DNA of 64,000 bases, from NCBI GenBank assembly GCA_016710115.1, contig JADJLN010000008.1:1-64000 (forward strand), given 5' to 3'. The stretch comes from Saprospiraceae bacterium (GTDB lineage: Bacteria; Bacteroidota; Bacteroidia; Chitinophagales; Saprospiraceae). The notes under the pieces were generated by a model. The model saw only the letters and a program-made list of their open reading frames with translations, was not told the DNA's origin and ran no database searches. This document shows, piece after piece, positions 1-7,770 of the stretch. Made by a program: the position numbers and the translations under genes. Each line of letters opens with the position of its first letter. Position 1 is the stretch's first letter.

Positions 1-1014
1 AAACGCGCCCTCCAGGGAGGTGCGGATATCGTGGTCGCTACTCCCGGCAAGCTGATCTCCCACCTGAATATGGGCTATGTCAAGTTTGACCGGCTGGAAT
101 TTCTGGTACTGGATGAGGCTGACCGGATGCTGGACATCGGCTTTTATGACGATATCGTCAAGATCATCTCCCATATGCCTAAAAAACGGCAGTCGCTGCT
201 ATTCAGTGCGACCATGCCGCCGAAGATCCGGGAGCTGGCGGGCATTATTCTCAACAATCCGGATGAGATCAGTATCTCGATTTCCAAACCCGCTGAAGGA
301 GTCCTGCAAGTGGCCTATTTGGCTCACGAGGAGCAGAAGATCCCGCTGGTGACCAACCTGCTGGCGGACAAGCCAAACTATAAGAGCATCCTGATCTTTA
401 CATCGACCAAGCGAAAGGTGAACGAGATCGCCAGGGCCCTCATCCGGAAGGGGATTCCCTGCGACGGGATCTCTTCCGATCTGGAGCAGAAAGAACGGGA
501 AGAGGTGCTGATGAACTTCAAATCCAAGAAGACCCGTATCCTGGTGGCGACCGATGTATTGAGCCGGGGTATCGATATTAAAGACATCAATCTCGTGATC
601 AACTTTGACGTGCCGGGTGATGCAGAGGACTATGTCCACCGCATTGGCCGGACCGCTCGTGCGGACACGACGGGGGTGGCCATTACCTTTATCAATCCGG
701 ATGATATGCGCAAGTTTGCCCGGATCGAACAGTTGATCGAGCGGGAGATTATCAAGAGCCCTTTACCAGATGGACTCGGAGAGGCGCCCGCATGGGATCC
801 ACGTTCTTCGGGAGGTGGACGAGGCGGTGGCCGCAGTGGTGGCGGGCGTTCCGGTGGCGGATTTCGTGGCAAGAGCGGCGGCGGCGGCCGAAGTGGCGGA
901 CCCCGCGGCGGGGGCAATCGTTCCGGCGGACCCGGTCACTCTGGTGGTGGTCGTTCCGGCGGTGGAGGAAGTGCACCTCGGCGTGGCGGTGGCCGCAGCG
1001 GTGGCAACCGATAA
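1..1014 (+). CDS. DEAD-box ATP-dependent RNA helicase, RhlE type (5' truncated)
   Basis: ATP-dependent RNA unwinding, probably in ribosome assembly or cold-stress RNA remodelling. The frame is open from base 1, so the N-terminal Q motif and Walker A lie outside the window. Visible in order are TPGK (motif Ib), DEAD at about residue 38, SAT at about residue 67, the helicase-C motifs ATDVLSRGID and HRIGRTARA, then a low-complexity tail of roughly 75 residues made of Gly, Arg and Ser with FRGK and RGG-like units. Such tails bind RNA non-specifically and are typical of Bacteroidota RhlE/CsdA relatives. There is no DbpA-type RNA-binding domain. The GC-rich tail creates long antisense reading frames that are not genes. 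The family is certain; the exact orthologue is not. Confidence 0.95.
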   Translation, partial: KRALQGGADIVVATPGKLISHLNMGYVKFDRLEFLVLDEADRMLDIGFYDDIVKIISHMPKKRQSLLFSATMPPKIRELAGIILNNPDEISISISKPAEGVLQVAYLAHEEQKIPLVTNLLADKPNYKSILIFTSTKRKVNEIARALIRKGIPCDGISSDLEQKEREEVLMNFKSKKTRILVATDVLSRGIDIKDINLVINFDVPGDAEDYVHRIGRTARADTTGVAITFINPDDMRKFARIEQLIEREIIKSPLPDGLGEAPAWDPRSSGGGRGGGRSGGGRSGGGFRGKSGGGGRSGGPRGGGNRSGGPGHSGGGRSGGGGSAPRRGGGRSGGNR

Positions 1015-1039
1015 ATTTCCGGTCGTTCGCATGCAGTGA

Positions 1040-1070
1040 TTGCGAATTCAAACAATTTGTTTTATATTTG
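1040..1070 (+). promoter_or_regulatory. Bacteroidota promoter with palindromic operator
   Basis: TTG at 1040-1042, a 20-nt spacer and TATATTTG at 1063-1070 match the Bacteroidota -33/-7 pattern. The perfect palindrome AAACAA-T-TTGTTT (1050-1062) fills the spacer and abuts the -7 element, the usual position for a repressor. The 20-mer at 1051-1070 is identical to 9631-9650 in the radical SAM promoter. It drives the orphan DnaE domain gene at 1112. Confidence 0.7.
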
Positions 1071-1111
1071 TCTCATCGCACAGGGAAAGAGCGGTATAAC
1101 ATCGTGAACCC

Positions 1112-1576
1112 ATGCGTGAAGGATTTGGTACGTTGACCTTGTTTGAGGACGAAGCCGCGGAATATGTGATCCCCGCCTTACAGGAGGGACCCTATGATCA
1201 GGCTTTTGACGAGATCGAGCTGTTGGGCTTTCCGCTCTGCTCGCCCTTCGATCTGTTGCAGGCAACACCAATGGGTCTGACTCTCACCCAGGCGATGATT
1301 GGTTGTGCAGGTCGCACTGTGCGGATGCTGGGCTATTATGTGGCCCGCAAGCATGTGACCACCGTGCGCAAGGAGCATATGAACTTTGGCACCTGGCTGG
1401 ATCAGGAGGGCCTGTTCTTCGATTCCACCCACTTCCCGCCCTCCCTGGCCAAGTACCCCTTTCGCGGCAGGGGCATTTATCTGATGACAGGAAAGATCGT
1501 GCTGGACTTCGGCTTTCCCATGCTTGAGGTGGATGTCATGGAGAAGCTGCCCCTGGTGAAGGATGAACGGTATTGA
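1112..1576 (+). CDS. Orphan DNA polymerase III alpha (DnaE) C-terminal domain protein
   Basis: This 154-residue protein resembles only the last ~150 residues of a Bacteroidota DnaE: the linker with ELLGFPLCSPFDLL at about residues 35-48, then the OB-fold with NFGTWLDQEGLFFD, HFPP, YPFRGRGIYL and a final EKLP. None of the polymerase domains (PHP, palm, fingers) are present, and an in-frame TAA lies 13 nt before the ATG, so it is a complete small gene rather than a cut one. The DnaE OB-fold binds single-stranded DNA. A free-standing copy could assist an error-prone polymerase or be a relic. The promoter carries a palindrome shared with a radical SAM gene next to an SRAP peptidase, which suggests a DNA-damage role (inference). 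Confidence 0.72.
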   Translation: MREGFGTLTLFEDEAAEYVIPALQEGPYDQAFDEIELLGFPLCSPFDLLQATPMGLTLTQAMIGCAGRTVRMLGYYVARKHVTTVRKEHMNFGTWLDQEGLFFDSTHFPPSLAKYPFRGRGIYLMTGKIVLDFGFPMLEVDVMEKLPLVKDERY

Positions 1577-1666
1577 ACATGGTGATTGAAGGAAGGAAAT
1601 GAGGATAATGACAACGATGGGCAAAACCGAACTGAGTCAGCACCAGAAAAATGGTGAAATTGAAGC

Positions 1667-3223
1667 ATGAATCATGCAACCGGAATGCCATCCATGAAAT
1701 CTCGTATGCTGACTCTGCTTCTGTGTGTGGCTATGGCCACCTGTTCAGGGCAGGAATCACCCTTTCCTGGCCATCCTCAGGCCATTGAACTGGGTATGAC
1801 AACTGGAAGTGAAATGAAACCCGTGTCGGCAACATTGCGGACAGAGGGGCTTGGTCCTCTGGATTCGATCAAAGTATGGGATAATCTGACCGGCAAACTG
1901 ATTACAATGCAGGCCTTTACCTATGACAAGGTCAAACGCGTGATTCGAAAGGTAACGTATGCAAAGGAGAACAGCTACCCGTATGGATTGGAAGAGTTTG
2001 TTTATCCGGGTAATGATACGGTTCTCATCCGGTCAAGAGGTTTTCGCAAGTATTTTTCTGATGCCTGGACAATGAGTTCTCGGACCATCCAAATGCAAGT
2101 TGATTCACCGAATACACAGGTATTGTCACTTGATTGGGATACAGACCAGAACAAGTGGCTGCCACTTTTTTTGTCGGAAGAAGTGTACTATCAAGACGGG
2201 AGTTTTCGGCATCAAATAAAATATGAACGAGATATTTTCTCAGAAAAGTTGATACCAACTTTAAGGAACAGACCGATCTACAACAGTTCAGGACAAACAG
2301 TCCAGTATTTATTTGAAACGGATTACGATCAGGATGGCGGATGGGACCCGAGCACAAGGTGGGTGTATGATTATATTCAGGATACAATTCTTCATCAATC
2401 GACTTTGCAGTATTGGAATTCAATCCCAGACACGTGGACGAATAACAGCTTAGTCCAATATGATTGGTTGGATGGTGGTACAATACTGATCCTGCAATCA
2501 GCCAAATGGGATAATTCAATTGGGGATTGGTATTTATTCCAGACCAGGGTCACGAGGAAAGATGAATCTGGTCGAGACTTGTCCAGGGTGTCCTACGATG
2601 GCCCTTGGTCAGGCATGCATGTACCTGAAGATTCTATCGTGTGGCAGTATAATGCAGATGGACAAAAAAGTCAGGAGATCTACTTCACCTGGAAGGCAGT
2701 TGAATGGGCACCCTATCATCTGTATCGCTATGGGCGAGATCAGTGTATACCCTATCCGGGTCGGTTGGACTCAGTTTGGGTATGGAATCAGGTGATGGGA
2801 GATTGGCAATTGGGTGGTTATGAATCATGCCATGCCATTCATGGGTCATCTCTTATTATTGAAGTGGATTCCCTGCATCAGGAGTACAGCTGGCAAAACG
2901 TGGATATGAAGGTACATTACTACTATCGGGATTCTATGTATGTGGCACCACCCCCCATCGACTCATCGAGCTTGCAGGAATGTATCTATATGAATCCTTA
3001 TCAACCGGGTAGTCCGATCACCTGTTTCACCGATCTTGGGCTTACCATTGGCCGGATGAATATTGTCGTAGTCAATCTTCTTGGTCAAGTGATCCATCAG
3101 GACCAACATGAAGTTGGTCTGTCCTTTTCCCTGCCTTCCACCATTGATCCGGGAGTTTATGTACTTGAAGTGTCTCTGCATTCTGGTCCGCGTTATTCCG
3201 GATTGATACAAATCAGCAATTGA
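1667..3223 (+). CDS. Secreted protein with T9SS type A sorting domain
   Basis: A 518-residue exported protein of unknown function. The hydrophobic segment LLLCVAMATCSGQ is a signal peptide. Met at 1694 is the more likely start than 1667, because it leaves a normal basic n-region. The middle is rich in Trp, Tyr and Asp with recurring Y-D-x-x-G patterns, like the YD/RHS-type beta repeats of Bacteroidota surface proteins, but I cannot assign a family. The last ~80 residues (NIVVVNLLGQVIHQ, then DPGVYVLEVSL) form a Por secretion-type sorting domain, so the product is expected to cross the outer membrane by the T9SS. It lies 6 bp upstream of ogt. Confidence 0.8.
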   Translation: MNHATGMPSMKSRMLTLLLCVAMATCSGQESPFPGHPQAIELGMTTGSEMKPVSATLRTEGLGPLDSIKVWDNLTGKLITMQAFTYDKVKRVIRKVTYAKENSYPYGLEEFVYPGNDTVLIRSRGFRKYFSDAWTMSSRTIQMQVDSPNTQVLSLDWDTDQNKWLPLFLSEEVYYQDGSFRHQIKYERDIFSEKLIPTLRNRPIYNSSGQTVQYLFETDYDQDGGWDPSTRWVYDYIQDTILHQSTLQYWNSIPDTWTNNSLVQYDWLDGGTILILQSAKWDNSIGDWYLFQTRVTRKDESGRDLSRVSYDGPWSGMHVPEDSIVWQYNADGQKSQEIYFTWKAVEWAPYHLYRYGRDQCIPYPGRLDSVWVWNQVMGDWQLGGYESCHAIHGSSLIIEVDSLHQEYSWQNVDMKVHYYYRDSMYVAPPPIDSSSLQECIYMNPYQPGSPITCFTDLGLTIGRMNIVVVNLLGQVIHQDQHEVGLSFSLPSTIDPGVYVLEVSLHSGPRYSGLIQISN

Positions 3224-3229
3224 AAATAG

Positions 3230-3718
3230 ATGAACAAACCTGCTGATACCCTCTACACCAAATGCCCCCTCGGTTGGTTGCGCATCAGCGGTGATAAAGC
3301 CGCCGTCCATGCCATTTCGTTCGAAGAGGAGGAAGGTTCGGAATCGCCTGATCCACCGGCAGCACTGCTTCAATGCCGTGAAGAGTTGAATGAATACTTC
3401 CAGGGGAAACGGAAGGTATTCACGGTCCCCTGGGTGACGGATGGGACGGTGTTTCAACAATCGGTCTGGAAGACCCTGGCAGACATCCCCTTCGGTCGCA
3501 CCATGTCCTATGGCCATCTGGCCCGCCAACTCGGCAATGAGGATGCGGTACGGGCTGTGGGCATGGCCAACGGACAGAACCCCCTGGCCATCATCATCCC
3601 CTGTCACCGGGTGGTCGGGGCCAATGGCAAACTGACCGGTTATGCCGGCGGGCTCTGGCGCAAGAAGTGGCTGCTGGAACACGAACAGATCGGAGCACAA
3701 GGTGATCTCTTTACCTGA
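3230..3718 (+). CDS. ogt: Methylated-DNA--protein-cysteine S-methyltransferase
   Basis: A suicide DNA-repair enzyme that transfers the methyl group from O6-methylguanine to its own cysteine. This is the single-domain 162-residue form without the Ada regulatory half. The active-site signature IIPCHRVV is at about residues 123-130, preceded by the helix-turn-helix with GMANGQNP and followed by LTGYAGGLWRKKWLLEHE, the typical C-terminal substrate loop. The N-terminal part is short and divergent, as usual. It sits 6 bp after the T9SS gene, and its TGA lies inside the stem of the following terminator. Confidence 0.96.
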   Translation: MNKPADTLYTKCPLGWLRISGDKAAVHAISFEEEEGSESPDPPAALLQCREELNEYFQGKRKVFTVPWVTDGTVFQQSVWKTLADIPFGRTMSYGHLARQLGNEDAVRAVGMANGQNPLAIIIPCHRVVGANGKLTGYAGGLWRKKWLLEHEQIGAQGDLFT

Positions 3719-3745
3719 AAAGGCCGGAAGAATCCGGCCTTTTCA
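3716..3745. terminator. Bidirectional rho-independent terminator
   Basis: A 13-bp perfect stem (3716-3728 with 3733-3745) and a 4-nt loop, flanked by A and T runs, lie between convergent ogt and the M56 peptidase gene. The arms begin TGAAAAGGCCGGA and end in the reverse complement, so it can terminate both strands. The ogt stop codon is part of the stem. Confidence 0.9.
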
Positions 3746-3754
3746 ATGGAACAC

Positions 3755-5108
3755 TCACTTCTTTGAACGTTTTTTCCTATTCATCCCAGGGTCAGAATCG
3801 GTCAGTTTGAACTTGATAGGTAGATTAAATACTACCCGTACTTTCTTCCCCTCCTGCTCACCCGGTATCCAACGGATGCCTTCTTCCTGCATTTGCTGAA
3901 GCACTCGGGTTGTCTCCTCCCCGGTTCCTCCTCCGATGTCACGAACAATCTGAATAGAACTGATCGATCCATCTTTTCCACAATAAACGAAGCGATACTG
4001 GTGCCTTCCACTTCATTCTTGATGGCCTCTTCAGGGTATTTCAGATGGGTATAAATATACTCCAGCATCTTGCGTTGCGCGCATTGGTTCAATTCCAGTC
4101 CGGTCAGTCCCTGATCCTCACAACCGGGAAATCGGGGCATGACCTCGGCAATAGTAAAGCTTTCACTTTCAGCACCTGGAATAGCAGATCCCTCTGAATC
4201 GGGAATCGAATCGAGCACAGATAGGGTGTTCGATCCCGCTTGGTTTTTCCAGGATATTCCTGAGAAAGCCGTGGTGCCCGTCAGAATAGAAGCCAGAATC
4301 AGTAGCAGGGCGAAATGAGGCAGTTTCCAGGTGGTCGGCGTGTTGTACATCTGCATAATACGTTGTTTGAGCGGTGATTGACTGATGGTGTGCATGGCTG
4401 GATGAATCGGCTGGGTCGATCGGAACGTACCGATGAATCGTGCGTAGGTATCTCGTTCGTGTTCATGGATGACTGCCTGGTCTGCTCCGGAATTCATGGA
4501 CCAGTCGCAGTTCACGGATAATCACCGGGACCAGTGGTTGAAACCAGAAGAGAATCCGTAACAGGTTCCCCGAGGAAGAGATCAAGTCCATGTCCCAGTT
4601 GTCTGTGTGCCAGTTCATGTTTGTAGGCCATATGAAAAGCCTTGGTGTCGGCCACCAGGCTGTTTGGAAAGTACAATTGACCGAATACATGAAAGGGCAC
4701 TGTGTCGAAGGGCAGGAGGCGGATTGGTGTTAGCTTGTAGGAGGTTCGGATGCCTTTCCGACATAGCTGCATCAGCCTGATCAAGCCATGCACGGCATAC
4801 CCGGCGCGAACTGTCAGGCCGGCCGAATAGATGAACAGGACCAGATCCAGCCATGTCCACCCGGATCGAGTGGTTACCGGATCACTGATCGGTGTGTTGG
4901 CCACGACTTCCGGGAGAGTCAGGACGATCAACGGCATTTCAGGAGAGGACCACTGCATCAGCGGCAGAAGTGCGCCACCGATGAGTGTCAAGAGCAGGTA
5001 CCAGCGTCGTTGCACAAGGGAGCCGACCGGGCTGATCATCGGGTAGGCCACGACCAGAATACCCCAAATTAATGTTGACAGGAGGAGGTAGCGCAGGATC
5101 TCGATCAT
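3755..5108 (-). CDS. BlaR1-like M56 metallopeptidase with TonB C-terminal domain (three frame breaks)
   Basis: A membrane sensor-type peptidase, the usual partner of a BlaI repressor. The N-terminal membrane segments lead to the zinc motif HELAHRQLGH at about residue 163. The frame then breaks near 4570 (run of C), resumes with LLRILFWFQPLVPV and RLVHEFR, breaks near 4486, and continues with ADQAVIHEHE and a further membrane helix (LPHFALLLILASILTG). The periplasmic end is a TonB-C-type fold (RFPGCED, YPEEAIKNEVEGT), broken again near 3974 in a run of T. Reading through restores IVEKDGSIS, a normal TonB tail and a stop at 3755. Three independent one-base breaks at conserved positions suggest sequencing error, though decay of this non-essential gene is possible. 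The start overlaps blaI by 4 bp. Confidence 0.82.
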
Positions 5109-5467
5109 GGATTTCTGGTTTTCAGTTCGTTGATAAAGGATTCCAACTCGTGAGGATCCAGGGATTCCTCTTCCACCAGGAAGCTGACCATGTCGCGAAA
5201 CGACCCGGAAAAGTAGTCGGTAGCCAGTTTCTCCAGTCGGCTCTTGGAGTAGTCCTCTTTGGTAATCAATGGAAAATACTCATAGGTGCGGCCATATACC
5301 TTGTGGCTGACAAAGCCTTTCCTTTCCAGGATCCGGACGATCGTGGATACGGAGCTGTGAGGAGGCCTGGGATCGCCCATGTCATCGAGGAGATCACTGA
5401 CCAGGCAAGGACCTCTTTGCCAGATCAATTGCATGATCTCCTCTTCAGCTTTTGTCAGCGTATTCAT
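5105..5467 (-). CDS. BlaI/MecI/CopY family transcriptional repressor
   Basis: A 120-residue winged-helix repressor normally inactivated by cleavage through its cognate M56 peptidase, encoded next. The N-terminal half carries the family signature: LTKAEEEIMQLIWQRGPC, then PPHSSVSTIVRILERKGFVSH as the recognition helix and wing, and GRTYEYFPLI. The C-terminal half is the dimerisation helix pair with SRLEKLATDYFSGS. The start overlaps the upstream TPR gene by 4 bp and the end overlaps the M56 gene by 4 bp, so the three genes are translationally coupled. A dyad over the operon promoter (6630-6649) is its probable operator. Confidence 0.93.
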   Translation of the reverse strand: MNTLTKAEEEIMQLIWQRGPCLVSDLLDDMGDPRPPHSSVSTIVRILERKGFVSHKVYGRTYEYFPLITKEDYSKSRLEKLATDYFSGSFRDMVSFLVEEESLDPHELESFINELKTRNP

Positions 5468-6618
5468 TGTTTTACTTTTTGATGGCGTTCGGATCTCAGG
5501 AGTTGCAAACGCTGACTTGCATATTCCGCAAACTGGGGATGCCTGGTATCCATGTACTTTTGATAATAGCGCATTGCCGGTTCTTTGTCCTTATACCATT
5601 GGTCATACGCCCGTCCGATCTGGAACACATTCTCCGGATTGGAATGAATTCGCTCAGCGGCCTGATATGCTTCAATAGCAGCTTTGTACTGTTTTCGAAG
5701 CAGGTAAAGCCGCCCTGTTTGTTCCCAATAAAGATGCAGGTAGTCGGATTGCCCCTTTTCAATTGCTCGTTTCATCTGATCAACGGCCTGGGTGGATTGG
5801 CCTGAAGCATCCAGGGCCAGAGCGTAATAATAATGCGCCAGATCAGTGGCACGGTCTTCCGAACAGGCTCGGTCCAACAGGAAAAGTGCGCGTGACAAAC
5901 TGTCCAATTTGAAATAGGCGTGACCGATCAGAGTGAGTGCATAGAGTGAAGAGTCACCAGTTTCAAACAAGGCTTCACCGTATGTGATGGTTTGATTCGG
6001 GTTTTCCTGGCGATTGGATATCCGGATGCCCAGTCGAAGTAGCGGTCGATACTTCCTGTTGAGGGCCAGTCCTTCTTCGATCGCGGTTCTGGCGTTTTCC
6101 AGTGCATCCATTTGTATCATCGCTTCTGCCAGAGCAGATGTGGTTTCCAGGTCGCGTGAATTCCGGATCAGGGAAAGTTGAAAGGCTTCAATCGCTTCCG
6201 GCACCCGTCCCAATTGGATGGATACTTGCCCCAGTTTTTTCAGGAAGTATGCATTGGTCGAATCAATTGCAACTGCTCGCGCAAAGGCCTTGTGGGCTTC
6301 CTCCAACCCTCCGTTTTGTTCCTCCACTATGCCCAGAGAAAGCCAGCTGGAAGGATCCAGCGAATCAGCATGGATCAGAGCCTGATAATAGATCCGTGCA
6401 TCCCGGGAATTCCCCATTTGCTGATGGCACCAGGCCAATTGACGGAGGCAATCATGACGATTCGGGTCTTGCTGATGACAATGGTAAAATGCCCGGATTG
6501 CATCATCAAATTGATAGCGTGCCACCGCCTGTTGCCCTCTGGTAAAGGCGTCATCTTCAGATTGAGCCAATACCTGACTGGAAAGGAGTAAGCCGATGAA
6601 CAGGAGCCGGGTGATCAT
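5464..6618 (-). CDS. Exported tetratricopeptide repeat protein
   Basis: A 384-residue periplasmic or secreted protein, first gene of the TPR-blaI-M56 operon. A signal peptide (LLFIGLLLSSQVLAQ) precedes at least eight 34-residue TPR units, for example DDAIRAFYHCHQQDPN, DARIYYQALIHADSLDPS and AIEAYQAAERIHSNPENVF. TPR arrays are protein-binding scaffolds and give no enzymatic function. No sorting domain is visible at the C-terminus (LLRSERHQKVKQ), so periplasmic retention is more likely than T9SS export. Position suggests it works with, or is controlled by, the BlaI/M56 pair. Confidence 0.88.
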   Translation of the reverse strand: MITRLLFIGLLLSSQVLAQSEDDAFTRGQQAVARYQFDDAIRAFYHCHQQDPNRHDCLRQLAWCHQQMGNSRDARIYYQALIHADSLDPSSWLSLGIVEEQNGGLEEAHKAFARAVAIDSTNAYFLKKLGQVSIQLGRVPEAIEAFQLSLIRNSRDLETTSALAEAMIQMDALENARTAIEEGLALNRKYRPLLRLGIRISNRQENPNQTITYGEALFETGDSSLYALTLIGHAYFKLDSLSRALFLLDRACSEDRATDLAHYYYALALDASGQSTQAVDQMKRAIEKGQSDYLHLYWEQTGRLYLLRKQYKAAIEAYQAAERIHSNPENVFQIGRAYDQWYKDKEPAMRYYQKYMDTRHPQFAEYASQRLQLLRSERHQKVKQ

Positions 6619-6629
6619 ACCCGAAAGGT

Positions 6630-6666
6630 ATAACGTAAAAATACGTTATGCAACTTAATTATTCAA
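6630..6666 (-). promoter_or_regulatory. Promoter with dyad operator of the TPR-blaI-M56 operon
   Basis: On the minus strand, TTG (6664-6666), a 20-nt spacer and TATTTTTA (6636-6643) form a Bacteroidota-type promoter 12 nt before the TPR start. The -7 element lies inside the inverted repeat ATAACGTA-AAAA-TACGTTAT (6630-6649). BlaI-family repressors bind dyads over their own promoters, so this is a plausible autoregulatory operator (inference). Confidence 0.6.
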
Positions 6667-6674
6667 TTTGTCTG

Positions 6675-7300
6675 TTATTTCTTTTGCAACGCATAGGAAA
6701 TGTACCGGTGTGGCTCGTTTGTCAAGTACACCAGATCCCAGCCATGGGTGTTGCAAAAATCATTGACCGCTTCAATAACACCATAACGTACGCCATCTTT
6801 CCAGGATCCAAGGGTATAGTCATGACCACAAAGCCATCCGTCCGGCTTTACTTTTTTTGCACAAATGGCCAATTCACGTACAGTCTTATCGTACAAGTGG
6901 GTGGTGTCGAGATAGATCCAGTCAAACGTGTGGTCCGCAAATCCTGCCATGGATTCCTCAGAATCACCCCGATGGAGGGAAACCAGACCTGGTCAACTTC
7001 CTTCTGAAACCGGCTTGCCACTGCCGAATACCGGTCATTCCGCACAACAGAAGGTGGCCACAAATCAACAAGATGAAAATGTGTTGGGTTGGAGATCGTC
7101 AGGATTTTCTGGGAGAAGTCGCCCATATCTACACCTACCTCGGCTATAATTCCACCTTTTGGCAAGGCCTCGATCAACGCTTCACGGGTAGGCAATAATC
7201 GGGTGTTTGCCATTCGTTCTGGCTGTAGCGTTATGGATGGACGACCACGCTCAAGACGTGTGCGGTACCATTTTGTCAGGACTTGTATCGGATTTGTCAT
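6675..7300 (-). CDS. Class I SAM-dependent methyltransferase (one frame break)
   Basis: A small-molecule or glycan methyltransferase of unknown substrate, about 208 residues once repaired. The 5' part has the SAM-binding motif I GGIIAEVGVDMGDFSQKIL and a following acidic strand HFHLVDLW. The frame breaks near 6985 inside EVDQV..SLHRGDSEE. The 3' part continues with FDWIYLDTTHLYDKTVRELA, DGWLCGHDYT and GVIEAVNDFCN, the late Rossmann strands typical of Methyltransf_24-like enzymes. It is transcribed toward the TPR operon and has no obvious functional partner. The break is probably a sequencing indel, because both halves are conserved and collinear. Confidence 0.82.
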
Positions 7301-7384
7301 GTTATCGTTCTACTAAATGGGATTACAGGAAGTACTGCGAATTGAATATCTTGCCACAATTGATCAACAAAACAAGGTAAAAAA

Positions 7385-7708
7385 ATGAAGAAATCCTCTC
7401 TATTCGGACTAATTGCCTGTCTCTTCATGTTCAGCATGTTCATCGGATGTGCTTCTGATGGTGGTGAAGCAGCAACCCAGAGTGAAGAGCCGGCTACAGA
7501 AATGGAAGAAAGTGAAGATACTTCCGGTCCGGAATATACGTCAGCATATATCTGCCCCATGCATTGCGCTGGAAGTGGAGCAGCCGAACCGGGCACCTGT
7601 CCGGAATGTGGGATGGAGTATGTCGCCAATCCTGACCTCGCTGCACCTGCAGGTGAAGGACACGATCATGATGGCCATGACCATGAGGGTCATGATCATA
7701 ACCATTGA
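7385..7708 (+). CDS. Lipoprotein with heavy-metal-binding domain and His-rich tail
   Basis: A 107-residue lipoprotein. The signal peptide ends in a lipobox (MFIGC, Cys about 21), followed by a Glu/Thr-rich linker and the heavy-metal-binding domain YICPMHCAGSG..PGTCPECGMEY, with the paired Cys-Pro-x-(His/Cys) ligands seen in CusB/CopB-type proteins. The C-terminus is a histidine/aspartate tail (repeated HDHDGHDHEGH). It probably buffers copper, zinc or nickel at the cell envelope. No transporter gene is adjacent, so its efflux partner is elsewhere. Confidence 0.9.
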   Translation: MKKSSLFGLIACLFMFSMFIGCASDGGEAATQSEEPATEMEESEDTSGPEYTSAYICPMHCAGSGAAEPGTCPECGMEYVANPDLAAPAGEGHDHDGHDHEGHDHNH

Positions 7709-7721
7709 TCCAACAGGTATT

Positions 7722-7770
7722 GCATAACCCGGAGGAAATCAATACCTTAGAGTAAAATCCCGGGTTATGC
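7722..7770 (+). terminator. Hairpin after the metal-binding lipoprotein, containing the next start codon
   Basis: An 11-bp perfect stem, GCATAACCCGG (7722-7732) with CCGGGTTATGC (7760-7770), is followed by GTTTTTAC. It resembles a terminator, but its 27-nt loop is long and the ATG of the following T9SS gene (7767-7769) lies in the 3' arm, so it could also gate translation of that gene. Confidence 0.5.

Noticed and set aside
630..917. Proline-rich reading frame on the minus strand opposite the helicase tail
   Set aside because: It is the antisense of the GC-rich Gly/Arg/Ser tail; the low complexity alone keeps the frame open.
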